A stretch of DNA of 9,731 nucleotides, taken from the NCBI GenBank assembly GCA_036376595.1, contig DASVAA010000238.1:1-9731 (forward strand), read 5' to 3'. Every line of letters starts with the position of its first letter. Position 1 is the stretch's first letter. Both the position numbers and the translations under genes were made by a program. This document shows, one piece after another, positions 1 to 6,238 of the stretch. The DNA is from SMAG-U1939 sp036376595. GTDB taxonomy: Bacteria; Chloroflexota; Ktedonobacteria; Ktedonobacterales; JADMIN01. The notes beneath the pieces are model-generated. The model saw only the letters and a program-made list of their open reading frames with translations, had not been told where the DNA came from and did no database searches.

Positions 1-633
1 GGCCTCCGCCGCCTCGACGCCGGGATCGCCGCCCTGCGCGCTCTCGCCGCCGTACTGGTCCCACCGGTACGGGTGCGGCGGCGGCGCCTGGATGAAGTTG
101 GGCACCAGCGGCGCGAACGCCTTGTGGTAGGCCGGCATGCCGGTGGCGCTCATCGCGGCGAAGGTCACGCCGTGGTAGCCGTGGAAGCGCGAGATGAACT
201 TGACCTTGTCGGGTTGGCCGTGCATCTTCCAGTAGAAGCGCGCCGTCTTGAGGGCCGACTCGTTGGATTCGGCGCCGCCGGTGGTGAAGTAGACGGCGGC
301 CATGTTGGGATACGAGCCGGTGACGAGTCGCGTGGCGAGGGTTGCGGCGGGGATGTTGGTGTAGCCGACGTAACTGTTGCCGAAGGCCAGTTCGCGCATC
401 TGCGCCGCGGCGGCGTCGGCCAGCTCGGTGCGTCCGTGGCCGATGTTGACGTTCCACAGGCACGAGAGGCCGTCGAGGTAGGTGTTGCCCTCGATGTCGG
501 TGAGCACCGAACCCTCGCCCTTGACGAGCACGATCGGCTGCTGGTGGTCGCTGGGATGCTGGAGGGGGTGGACGAGGTGCTCGCGGTCGTCGGTGAGCAC
601 GGTGGAAGCCTGGAGCTGGGGCGACGGATGCAC
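1..633 (-). CDS. Class III (omega-type) aminotransferase, N-terminal part, cut by window edge
   Basis: This is a PLP-dependent fold-type I aminotransferase that would move an amino group from an amine or omega-amino acid to a keto acid in the cytosol. The reading frame is open from a GTG at 631-633 to the window edge, giving 211 of the roughly 450 residues usual for the family. The GTG follows a strong AAGGAGG Shine-Dalgarno (640-646) with a 6-nt gap, which fixes the start. Visible marks are the N-terminal substrate-pocket segment LDGLSCLWNVNIGHG (about 53-67), the PLP-phosphate loop TTGGAESNE (117-125), and GYHG (152-155), where Tyr and His pack around PLP. The Schiff-base lysine lies beyond the window. 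Omega-amino acid:pyruvate, GABA or diamine specificity cannot be decided from this half. The gene has its own promoter with a dyad, so substrate-responsive control is plausible. The family call is very likely; the substrate is unknown. Confidence 0.93.
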   Translation of the reverse strand, partial: MHPSPQLQASTVLTDDREHLVHPLQHPSDHQQPIVLVKGEGSVLTDIEGNTYLDGLSCLWNVNIGHGRTELADAAAAQMRELAFGNSYVGYTNIPAATLATRLVTGSYPNMAAVYFTTGGAESNESALKTARFYWKMHGQPDKVKFISRFHGYHGVTFAAMSATGMPAYHKAFAPLVPNFIQAPPPHPYRWDQYGGESAQGGDPGVEAAEA

Positions 634-735
634 GGCAATCCTCCTTCGCGAGCCGGGGATGGCTGATGCGCGCCAACCGGCCGGCCTGTGGATCCGCTAT
701 GGGCCGGTGCGCTGCGTTGCGCTACTGCTGCGGCC

Positions 736-765
736 AGCGTATGCCTCCACATACGCCGCTGTCAA
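736..765 (-). promoter_or_regulatory. Sigma70-like promoter of the aminotransferase gene
   Basis: On the minus strand a perfect TTGACA -35 box (760-765) is followed after 18 nt by TACGCT (736-741) as a weaker -10. Transcription would start near 729, leaving a leader of about 96 nt before the GTG at 633. A perfect inverted repeat lies across the spacer and the -10, as expected of a repressed promoter. No promoter closer to the gene stands out. Confidence 0.6.
737..756 (-). promoter_or_regulatory. Putative operator: 7-bp perfect dyad in the aminotransferase promoter
   Basis: GCGTATG (750-756) and CATACGC (737-743), read on the minus strand, are exact inverted repeats separated by 6 nt. The dyad occupies the -35/-10 spacer and covers most of the -10 hexamer, so a bound dimer would block RNA polymerase. 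The repeat and its position are seen directly; the operator role and the cognate regulator are inference. No regulator gene lies next to it in the window. Confidence 0.45.
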
Positions 766-894
766 CACTCGCCGGACGCCGCGTCCCGATCCTGAATCGG
801 CTCGGGCCGGTTTCCGTGGACGAGGACTCTTCAGGCATGCATGCATTCACCGGCTGATCGGCGCGGAGTGGCGCGAAGTGGCTCGGCGTGGCGG
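766..894. other. Gene-free stretch between the aminotransferase promoter and the tRNA-Asp promoter
   Basis: The full gene-free interval is 634-959. Its left part is the aminotransferase leader and promoter, and its right end is the tRNA promoter. Between them I find no convincing coding frame. The only structures are a short palindromic GCATGCATGC run near 835-845 and three GTGGC motifs at 10-bp steps (868-892) directly upstream of the tRNA -35 box. Confidence 0.5.
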
Positions 895-924
895 TTGACA
901 GCCAGCGCGGCGCCGTGGTACGAT
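895..924 (+). promoter_or_regulatory. Sigma70-like promoter of tRNA-Asp
   Basis: A consensus TTGACA (895-900) is followed after 18 nt by TACGAT (919-924). The predicted start is near 931, about 29 nt before the mature tRNA 5' end. A strong housekeeping-type promoter is what a single tRNA gene needs. The short leader carries an 8-bp hairpin ending directly at the tRNA. Confidence 0.75.
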
Positions 925-929
925 TTCCC

Positions 930-959
930 CTGCCGCGCCAGCCAGACGCGACGCGGCAG
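930..959 (+). repeat. Leader hairpin abutting the 5' end of tRNA-Asp
   Basis: CTGCCGCG (930-937) and CGCGGCAG (952-959) form a perfect 8-bp stem with a 14-nt loop. The last stem base is the nucleotide immediately before position 1 of the tRNA. It would form in the precursor RNA and stack on the acceptor stem. An effect on 5' processing by RNase P is possible but is only inference. Confidence 0.5.
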
Positions 960-1033
960 GGACCCGTAGTGTAGCGGCCTAACACGCCGGCCTGTCACGC
1001 CGGAGACCGCGGGTTCGAATCCCGTCGGGTCCG
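960..1033 (+). tRNA. tRNA-Asp (anticodon GTC)
   Basis: The full cloverleaf folds by hand. The 7-bp acceptor stem GGACCCG/CGGGTCC spans 960-966 and 1026-1032, with discriminator G1033. The D stem is GTGT/ACAC (969-972, 982-985) with GG in the loop. The anticodon stem CCGGC/GCCGG (987-991, 999-1003) holds loop CTGTCAC with anticodon GTC at 994-996. A 5-nt variable loop follows, then a T arm with TTCGAAT loop (1014-1020) closed by five pairs, one of them G-U. Anticodon GUC with G73 matches aspartate identity. The genome encodes CC but not the final A after G73 (next bases are CCT), so the CCA end must be completed by the tRNA nucleotidyltransferase. The gene is monocistronic, with its own promoter and terminator. 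Confidence 0.98.
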
Positions 1034-1065
1034 CCTGAATACACGATCACTATCCACAAGACATT

Positions 1066-1100
1066 GAGGGAGCGCCTATTTGGGCGCTCCCTCTCGTTGT
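1066..1100 (+). terminator. Intrinsic terminator after tRNA-Asp
   Basis: A perfect 11-bp GC-rich stem pairs 1066-1076 (GAGGGAGCGCC) with 1083-1093 across a 6-nt loop. The following tract TCGTTGTTTG is moderately T-rich, as expected for tRNA transcription on the plus strand. It lies between two convergent units, and the lipoprotein gene ends at 1117 on the other strand, so the same hairpin may also stop transcription from that side, although the T tract there is poorer. Confidence 0.8.
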
Positions 1101-1116
1101 TTGTCGCCGCTTGCCG

Positions 1117-1998
1117 CTAGAACTGGAGTGGCGATACCTCGCTCGCCGGCGGCAGCGCGATGCTGACCCCGGTGTTGAACGCGGTGAAGTCCATCTCGCC
1201 GGTGGTGGTCGCCGTGCCCAGACCCGACATGGTCTCGTTGCTCGCCATCACGATCTTGACTGGGCGATAGTTATCCTGGCGGAAGTAGTAGTCGAGCGTG
1301 GCGGTGCCGCTGACGCTGCTGTTGGCGCCGGTAGTGGAGCCGCTGCCGGCCAGCGCCGAGCCAGGAACCGCCTGGTTCAGGTCTTCCTTCGCCCGCAGAT
1401 GCCACACCGCGACGCCGTTGATCGTCTCGCTGCCGATCAGCTTGGCATCCTTGAGCTTGCTGTAGTCCACGTACATCGAGGTGTCGGCGCCCAGCCCGCC
1501 GACCGAGGCGAACGACATCTTGTACCACTTCCCGCTGTCGGCTCCCGGCAGCATCCCTCCGGACATCTTGATGTAGCCAGTCTGGCTGGCGTAGTCAACG
1601 ATCACGGTATCGGTGAGGTTGACAGCCTGTGGAAGCGCCGCATCGGCGAGGGCCATCGTCATGTCCATCTGGGCACGCCTGGGCTTCAGCGTCTCCTCGC
1701 CCTTCGCCGTCATCGTCTCGTTGAGCTTCTGTGCGCCCAGCGCCGAATCCGACATGTTCATGTTGACCGTGAGCTTCATGGTGTACGTCAGGTCCTGAAC
1801 TGTCGCGCTGTTGGCGCCCTGCGCACTGGTTGGATTGTTCACGTTGAGCACATTGGTCGCCCGCTGCAGGATCTCCGCCGCGGTGGGCACGTGGGATTGA
1901 GGCCCACCCAGGCTGCAGGCGGCGAGACACAATACGCCGAGCAGGAATACCGGCAGCAGCAATCCCACAAGCCGGCGCCGTAGTACAGAGTCAATCAT
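1117..1998 (-). CDS. Secreted lipoprotein with LppX/LolA-like features
   Basis: A 293-residue predicted lipoprotein of unknown substrate. The chosen ATG at 1998 sits 9 nt after an AGGAGG Shine-Dalgarno; an in-frame ATG at 2022 lies upstream of that site and is less likely. The N terminus has Arg7-Arg9, a hydrophobic core (10-23) and a lipobox Leu25-Ala26-Ala27-Cys28, so Cys28 would be lipidated and the protein anchored outside the membrane. The mature part alternates beta strands and has a GVAVWHLRA segment (195-203), which resembles the LppX/LprG and LolA-type lipid-carrier fold common in GC-rich bacteria. The family call rests on this general pattern and is tentative. A Ser/Gly/Thr-rich loop (213-232) interrupts the strands. 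The gene stands alone with its own promoter and converges on tRNA-Asp. Confidence 0.85.
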   Translation of the reverse strand: MIDSVLRRRLVGLLLPVFLLGVLCLAACSLGGPQSHVPTAAEILQRATNVLNVNNPTSAQGANSATVQDLTYTMKLTVNMNMSDSALGAQKLNETMTAKGEETLKPRRAQMDMTMALADAALPQAVNLTDTVIVDYASQTGYIKMSGGMLPGADSGKWYKMSFASVGGLGADTSMYVDYSKLKDAKLIGSETINGVAVWHLRAKEDLNQAVPGSALAGSGSTTGANSSVSGTATLDYYFRQDNYRPVKIVMASNETMSGLGTATTTGEMDFTAFNTGVSIALPPASEVSPLQF

Positions 1999-2058
1999 CC
2001 GTCCATCCCTCCTTCGCCCCATCGGGAGATATACCAGGGCCTCGGCAATCGCCCAGCC

Positions 2059-2087
2059 ATTCTAGCAGAGTATCGCAAGGTGAGCAA
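2059..2087 (-). promoter_or_regulatory. Sigma70-like promoter of the lipoprotein gene
   Basis: On the minus strand TTGCTC (2082-2087) and TAGAAT (2059-2064) are separated by 17 nt. The predicted start near 2052 gives a leader of about 54 nt before the ATG at 1998. The rest of the 2023-2197 gap shows no gene and no convincing terminator for the upstream hydrolase gene. Confidence 0.6.
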
Positions 2088-2197
2088 TCAGCTCATCACA
2101 CACCCCGGGGCAGAGGATCGGCAGATAAATCCGCGCCAAGCGCCTCTCGATTACAAGAACTATATTCACGCAGACGAAGGAGCAGAAGAAGCGCCCA

Positions 2198-3025
2198 TCA
2201 CTTCTGCACGGGCAGAAACTCCAGCAGCAGGCGGTTGAGCCGCTCTGGCGCCTCGACCGGGATCCAGTGGCTCACCCCCTCGATGCGCTCGTAGCGCCAC
2301 GGCCCGGTGACGTGCTCGGCCGAGCGCAGCATGGCGTCTTCGGTCAGATAGAGGTCGCCGGTGCTGAAGATGCTCAGCGTCGGCGCCTGGACCGGTGGGA
2401 GCTGCGGCGGCGGACCGGCGAGCCGCTGCGGCGACATGTTCGCGCGATACCAGTTGAGGCCGGCGGTCAGCGCGCCCGGCTCGGCGAGGTCCACAAGATA
2501 GCGATCGGCGTCGCCGCCGCCCTGGAGCAGCGTGCGCATCAGATACCAGTCATCCTGCTGGAAGACCTCCTCGCTGCCCGGGAACTGGATCAGCAGCCGA
2601 TACCACCCCTTCTGCAGGTCCTCAAGCGTCGGATGGCTCCGTGACGCCGGATGGCCGACGGAGAGCACGACCAGGCGATCGGCCCGCCGCGGCAGCAGCG
2701 AGGCGAAGAGCCAGGCGACGGCCGCGCCCCAATCGTGACCGACGATGTGCGCGCGCTCCACGCCGAGCACATCCATGATCCCCGCGACATCGGCGACAAT
2801 GGTGGAAAGCGCGTAGTCCTCGACGCGCGGCGGGCGCTCGCTCTTGCCGCGACCGCGCAGATCGGGCGCGATGGCGCGGTAGCCAGCGCCTACGAGTGCA
2901 GGTATCTGGTGGCGCCATACGTACGACGTGTCGGGGAAGCCGTGGAGCAGGACGACCGGGGCGGCCCCCTTCTCCCCCTCGTCCACGACGAAGAAGCGCA
3001 AACCGTTGGCGGTGACGTCGGGCAT
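2198..3025 (-). CDS. Alpha/beta hydrolase, epoxide hydrolase-like
   Basis: A 275-residue cytosolic hydrolase of the epoxide hydrolase/haloalkane dehalogenase branch. The ATG at 3025 lies 6 nt after GGAGG. Seen in sequence: the oxyanion motif HGFP (28-31); the nucleophile elbow GHDWG (96-100), whose nucleophile is Asp98 rather than Ser; a probable charge-relay Asp224 in STGDLYL; and the catalytic His253 in VSHW. The cap-domain segment LNWYR carries the tyrosine typical of epoxide hydrolases, which activate the epoxide by hydrogen bonding. This favours an epoxide hydrolase over a dehalogenase, which normally has Trp/Asn halide-binding residues instead. Length is normal for the family. The gene lies 57 nt downstream of the FAD-dependent oxidoreductase on the same strand and is probably co-transcribed with it. 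The substrate is unknown. Confidence 0.92.
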   Translation of the reverse strand: MPDVTANGLRFFVVDEGEKGAAPVVLLHGFPDTSYVWRHQIPALVGAGYRAIAPDLRGRGKSERPPRVEDYALSTIVADVAGIMDVLGVERAHIVGHDWGAAVAWLFASLLPRRADRLVVLSVGHPASRSHPTLEDLQKGWYRLLIQFPGSEEVFQQDDWYLMRTLLQGGGDADRYLVDLAEPGALTAGLNWYRANMSPQRLAGPPPQLPPVQAPTLSIFSTGDLYLTEDAMLRSAEHVTGPWRYERIEGVSHWIPVEAPERLNRLLLEFLPVQK

Positions 3026-3082
3026 GGTATGCCTCCGTGTGCTCACGTATGCTTGCTGACCGGCAGCCATCTACCAGGCGGA

Positions 3083-4360
3083 TCACTCATGCGCCACAGG
3101 TGCCGGCACAGTTTCGGGGACGGCTACGGGCTGGGCCGGTCCAGCATCGAAAAGCTTGCCTAGCGCTGTGACCATCGGCTGGAGCCGCGGCGGCAGTCCA
3201 CCTGAGAGCGCGGAGGGCAGCCAGTACATGACCTGCCGCGTGCAGTGTGGGCTGACCAGCGCCGCGCGCAGCCAGGCCACCGACTCCGGCGCGGCGTCGC
3301 GCACCTGGGTCGCGGCCACGGTCCAGCGGTACATCGGCAGCATCATCTCGTCCCGCTGGCGCTGGAACGCGCTCAGGCTAGCCTCCCAGTCGGCTCCGCG
3401 CAACGCCGCATCGAGGGCGCCGGCCAGTGGGAATGACTGCGCAAGCGCGTCGCCGATGCCCGTGCCGGTGATCGGGTCCTTCAGGTAGCCGGCGTCGCCG
3501 GCGAGCGCCCAACCTGGGCCGTACGGCTTGCGCAAATAGTTCTCGATGCCGCGCGTGCCCAGCAGCTTGCCTTCCAGACGCGCGCCCTCCATGCGCGCCG
3601 CCATGCCCGGTAGCGCGCGGAAGCGCTCCTCGAAGACCGCCTGCGGATTGGCGCGGAACGTGGCGTAATCCTCCGGCTGGAGCTCCAGCGCCAGGCAGTC
3701 TTCATCCGGCCGCATTGGAAAGATGAAGCCGACCTGATCGTGCGCGAAGAACATTTCGAGCGCCGGCTCCGGCAGTGGCCTCACGCCGTGGTAGTAGCCG
3801 TAGTAGGCGGGCCGCTGCGCCGGCACCGCCTCGTAGCGCTCGGCCTTGACCCACTCGGCCACCTTCGAATACTTGCCGTCGGCGCCGACCACGACGTGCG
3901 CGTACACCTCGCGCCGCGTGCCATCCGGCGCGCGGAGGACCGCCCCTACAACACGCCCGTCCGCTTCGAGCAGCCCCTCCGCGTGCGTGCGCTCCCGCAT
4001 CTCGACCCCGCCTCGCTCCCTGGCATGCCGGATCAGGATGGCATCGAGCGCGTCGCGCCGCGGCGCCAGCGAGTAGGCGCCCGCCGGACCGGCCGGCCCC
4101 TCGAAGAGGCAATCCTCGACCCACGTGCGATGGCGGGTGAGGCGGCGGAAGCCGGCCGCCTCCACATCCGCAAGCACTCCCAGGCGGCTGAGCGCCGCAA
4201 CGCCGGCGCCGCCGACGAGGTGCGTGGAGAGCGTGTCGCTGGGAAACACATCGCGGTCCACCATCAGCACGCGATGGCCGCGCTCGCCCAAAAGCAGCGC
4301 GAGACTGGCCCCCGCCACACGCGCTCCGACGATCAGCACGTCATAGTCCGTAGTCCCCAT
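3083..4360 (-). CDS. FAD-dependent oxidoreductase/monooxygenase, PHBH-like fold
   Basis: A 425-residue flavoprotein of the group that includes p-hydroxybenzoate hydroxylase-type monooxygenases and geranylgeranyl reductases. The ATG at 4360 follows GGAGG by 7 nt. The N terminus has the FAD dinucleotide motif in its GARVAGAS variant (12-19), and Asp35 at the end of the second strand would bind the ribose. An ADG motif (160-162) and GDAGYLKDP (288-296) with a following GTGIGDAL segment (299 on) complete the FAD site. The C-terminal 20 residues are Pro/Val/Ala-rich and probably disordered. Whether it hydroxylates, epoxidises or reduces its substrate cannot be read from sequence. It is the first gene of a unit with an epoxide hydrolase-like gene, which makes an epoxide-forming role attractive but unproven. 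It is divergent from a PadR-type regulator. Confidence 0.9.
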   Translation of the reverse strand: MGTTDYDVLIVGARVAGASLALLLGERGHRVLMVDRDVFPSDTLSTHLVGGAGVAALSRLGVLADVEAAGFRRLTRHRTWVEDCLFEGPAGPAGAYSLAPRRDALDAILIRHARERGGVEMRERTHAEGLLEADGRVVGAVLRAPDGTRREVYAHVVVGADGKYSKVAEWVKAERYEAVPAQRPAYYGYYHGVRPLPEPALEMFFAHDQVGFIFPMRPDEDCLALELQPEDYATFRANPQAVFEERFRALPGMAARMEGARLEGKLLGTRGIENYLRKPYGPGWALAGDAGYLKDPITGTGIGDALAQSFPLAGALDAALRGADWEASLSAFQRQRDEMMLPMYRWTVAATQVRDAAPESVAWLRAALVSPHCTRQVMYWLPSALSGGLPPRLQPMVTALGKLFDAGPAQPVAVPETVPAPVAHE

Positions 4361-4456
4361 GCCGCTGCCTCCATACCCTGCCTGTTCTTCTGCCAGCGAT
4401 CATCACCAGGAGGTGGCCACCCAGTGGACTCCGAAGGACTCTGAATCCGTGCGCCG

Positions 4457-4462
4457 AGTATA
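4457..4462 (-). promoter_or_regulatory. Possible -10 box for the FAD oxidoreductase unit
   Basis: TATACT on the minus strand is a good -10 match and would start transcription near 4450, about 90 nt before the ATG at 4360. No convincing -35 hexamer lies 16-18 nt upstream, so the promoter may depend on an activator or the call may be wrong. Confidence 0.35.
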
Positions 4463-4548
4463 CCCTCGATTTTGAAAGCTCGTATCGTGAGAAACCTTGC
4501 TAGAGGGAGATCGCGGTATACATACGGCCACCAGTCACACCCGCCCGC

Positions 4549-4577
4549 TTGACACCGCCCGTCCGCCGCTTTACAAT
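4549..4577 (+). promoter_or_regulatory. Sigma70 promoter of the padR-type gene
   Basis: TTGACA (4549-4554) and TACAAT (4572-4577) are separated by exactly 17 nt, close to full consensus. Transcription would begin around 4582-4584. This makes a GTG start at 4598 nearly leaderless and favours the ATG at 4634, which has a Shine-Dalgarno. Confidence 0.75.
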
Positions 4578-4633
4578 CCGCACATGCTCCTCATTGCGTG
4601 AGTATTCGTAGCATGAGCCAAAGCGAGGCGATC

Positions 4634-5200
4634 ATGGCGGCAAGCACTCCCGCTCTCGCGCAGGCGGGCGTCGAGCATGCCCTGCTGGGACTGCTGCGCG
4701 CGCGGCCGATGCACGCCTACGAGATGCATCAGCAGCTCGTGCAGGCCGAGGCGCTGGGGCTGGTCTGGCGCCTCAAGCAGGGCCATCTCTACGCCCTACT
4801 CGCGCGGCTCGAATCCGCCGGGCTGATCGCCGCGACCACCGAGACCCAGGGCACGCGCCCGCCACGCCGGATGCTGGCGCTGACGCCGGCCGGCGAGGAG
4901 GCGTACGCGGCGTGGCTTGCCGCGCCGGTCGCGCATGGCCGCGACTTTCGTCTGGAGTTCCTGGCGAAGCTCTACTTCGCGGCTCGCGAGGGGCCGGCGG
5001 CGGTGCGCGCGCTGGTGGACCGCCAGCGTGCCGCCTGCGCGGGCTGGCTGGCCGAGCTGCGGGCGCAGGCGCGCGCGGTTGAGGCCGAGCGCCCCTACGA
5101 CGCCCTCGTGTTGGAGTTCCGCGCCGGCCAGATGGCGGCGATTCTGCCCTGGCTGGCGCGCTGCGAGGCGGTGCTGGCCGGATCAGCGTCGGTGCCTTGA
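4634..5200 (+). CDS. PadR-family transcriptional regulator
   Basis: A 188-residue DNA-binding repressor-type protein. The N-terminal winged helix-turn-helix covers about 13-97: HALLGLLRARPMHAYEMH is the family's first helix pair, GHLYALLARLESAGLI (50-65) is the recognition-helix region, and PPRRMLALTPAGEEAY forms the wing and the start of the next helix. Residues 100-185 form the helical C-terminal dimerisation part of the Vir_act_alpha_C type. I chose ATG 4634 because GAGG lies 5 nt upstream; ATG 4613 and GTG 4598 are in frame but have no Shine-Dalgarno. PadR proteins commonly repress a neighbouring efflux or catabolic gene and themselves, with the ligand bound between the domains. Here the natural target is the divergent flavoenzyme/hydrolase unit. 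Control of modAB downstream is the alternative, since only 130 nt separate padR and modA. The family is sure, the target inferred. Confidence 0.92.
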   Translation: MAASTPALAQAGVEHALLGLLRARPMHAYEMHQQLVQAEALGLVWRLKQGHLYALLARLESAGLIAATTETQGTRPPRRMLALTPAGEEAYAAWLAAPVAHGRDFRLEFLAKLYFAAREGPAAVRALVDRQRAACAGWLAELRAQARAVEAERPYDALVLEFRAGQMAAILPWLARCEAVLAGSASVP

Positions 5201-5210
5201 GACTGCTGAT

Positions 5211-5233
5211 GGGCGCACGCCATGCGCCCCTAC
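5211..5233 (-). repeat. GTAG-headed REP-like palindrome, left element of a pair
   Basis: Read on the minus strand the element starts GTAG (5230-5233) and continues as a perfect 7-bp stem GGGCGCA/TGCGCCC with a 5-nt loop, 23 nt in total. A GTAG head followed by a palindrome is the hallmark of REP sequences mobilised by RAYT (REP-associated tyrosine) transposases. Lying 10 nt after the padR stop, its hairpin could also attenuate transcription, but no T tract follows. Confidence 0.5.
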
Positions 5234-5264
5234 GCGCTCCCCTGTCATCCCCTCGCCCCACGCT

Positions 5265-5287
5265 GTAGTGGCGACGCCCGCGTCGCC
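5265..5287 (+). repeat. GTAG-headed REP-like palindrome, right element of a pair
   Basis: On the plus strand GTAG (5265-5268) is followed by T and a 7-bp perfect stem GGCGACG/CGTCGCC with a 4-nt loop. Like its partner it is 23 nt long, and the two heads agree in eight of nine bases (GTAGGGGCG against GTAGTGGCG). The pair is inverted with the GTAG ends facing each other across 31 nt, the arrangement of a BIME or REPIN. No RAYT transposase gene lies in the window. Confidence 0.5.
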
Positions 5288-5330
5288 TCTGCTGGGGCCG
5301 GGGGTGTGGACCCTAGGAGGACCCTTCGCC

Positions 5331-6212
5331 ATGCCCATGCAGCAGCGACGATCTCCGCGCACCGCCTCGCGCCGTGCTCCCCACTGCATCCTGGTGACGA
5401 TCTTCGCAGGCCTGCTGCTCGCCGTCAGCGCGTGCGCCCCCAGCGGCGACCCAACAAGCCAGCCCGTCACGCTCGACGTCTTCGCCGCGGCGTCGCTGCA
5501 AGCCGCCTTCACCACCATCGGCCAGCACTTCCACCACGCCCACCCCAATGTGGGCGTCAGCTTCAACTTCGGCGGCTCGAATACGCTGGCGCAGCAGATC
5601 ACGCAGGGTGCGCCGGCCGACGTGTTCGCCTCGGCCAACGCCGCGCAGATGGATGTGGTCGTCAAAGCCGGCGACGCAAGCGGCGCGGATGTAAAGACCT
5701 TCGCCCACAATCGCCTGGTCGTGGTCTACCCCAAGAGCAACCCCGCGCAGCTCTACAGCCTGCACGACCTCGCGCGGCCGGGCGTCAAGATCGTGCTGGC
5801 CGCAGCCGCGGTGCCCGCCGGCCAGTACGCGCTCGTATTCCTCGACAAGGCCAGCGCCGACCCCAGCTTCGGCGCTTCCTACAAGGCCAACGTGCTCAAG
5901 AATGTAGTCTCGTACGAGCAGGACGTGAAGTCGGTGCTGACCAAGGTGAGCCTGGGCGAGGCCGACGCGGGTATCGTCTACGTCACCGACGCCGCCACCG
6001 CAACGAGTAGCCTGAGCACGCTCGACATCCCCGACGCGCTCAACACCGTCGCGGTCTACCCGATCGTCGCGGTCAACGGCTCGCCGCACGCCGCACTCGC
6101 CCAGCAGTTCGTGGCTGCGGTGGACTCAGCGGACGGGCAGGCGGTGCTCGCCAGCTACGGCTTCATCGCTGGGGCTGCCGGAGTGCAGTATTCTCCGCCG
6201 GGCGGCAGTTGA
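5331..6212 (+). CDS. modA: Molybdate ABC transporter substrate-binding lipoprotein ModA
   Basis: A 293-residue binding protein that captures molybdate (possibly tungstate) outside the cell and delivers it to ModB. The ATG at 5331 lies 10 nt after TAGGAGG. The N terminus is Arg-rich, then hydrophobic (20-34), and ends in a lipobox Val-Ser-Ala-Cys35, so it should be a membrane-anchored lipoprotein as expected for a one-membrane or lipoprotein-type system. Oxyanion-site motifs are FAAASL with Ser55, NFGGSN with Ser83, PADVFASA (95-102), VPAGQYA (161-167) and GIVYVTDA with Tyr217. All correspond to the ligand-contacting segments of known ModA proteins. Length and domain order are normal. It is followed by modB after 26 nt. 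No promoter is obvious in the 130-nt gap upstream, so read-through from padR is possible. Confidence 0.95.
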   Translation: MPMQQRRSPRTASRRAPHCILVTIFAGLLLAVSACAPSGDPTSQPVTLDVFAAASLQAAFTTIGQHFHHAHPNVGVSFNFGGSNTLAQQITQGAPADVFASANAAQMDVVVKAGDASGADVKTFAHNRLVVVYPKSNPAQLYSLHDLARPGVKIVLAAAAVPAGQYALVFLDKASADPSFGASYKANVLKNVVSYEQDVKSVLTKVSLGEADAGIVYVTDAATATSSLSTLDIPDALNTVAVYPIVAVNGSPHAALAQQFVAAVDSADGQAVLASYGFIAGAAGVQYSPPGGS

Positions 6213-6238
6213 TCCGCAAGATGAGGAGCCATACCAGC

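Noticed and set aside
835..845. GCATGCATGC palindrome as an operator
   Set aside because: It is a simple alternating run far from either promoter with no partner site.
634..959. A hidden small gene between the aminotransferase and tRNA-Asp
   Set aside because: Short frames exist on both strands but none has a Shine-Dalgarno, a conserved-looking composition or a known motif.
1111..1983. A long open frame on the plus strand across the lipoprotein gene
   Set aside because: It lies almost wholly opposite the lipoprotein gene, has an Arg/His-rich composition and no recognisable domain. The minus-strand gene has a Shine-Dalgarno, a signal peptide and a promoter.
2101..2197. Intrinsic terminator after the epoxide hydrolase-like gene
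   Set aside because: Only short GC palindromes such as CCCCGGGG are present, with no stable stem followed by a T tract.
3740..4444. A plus-strand frame of over 200 codons opposite the flavoenzyme gene
   Set aside because: It mirrors the codon pattern of the flavoenzyme gene, has no family features, and the minus-strand protein carries clear FAD motifs.
5201..5330. ModE-type or molybdenum-cofactor riboswitch control upstream of modA
   Set aside because: No ModE-like palindrome and no riboswitch-like multi-stem fold is visible; the structure present is explained by the two GTAG-headed palindromes.
5222..6089. Long open frames on both strands over modA
   Set aside because: They are Arg/Ala/Gly-rich products of the GC-biased third positions of modA and match no family.
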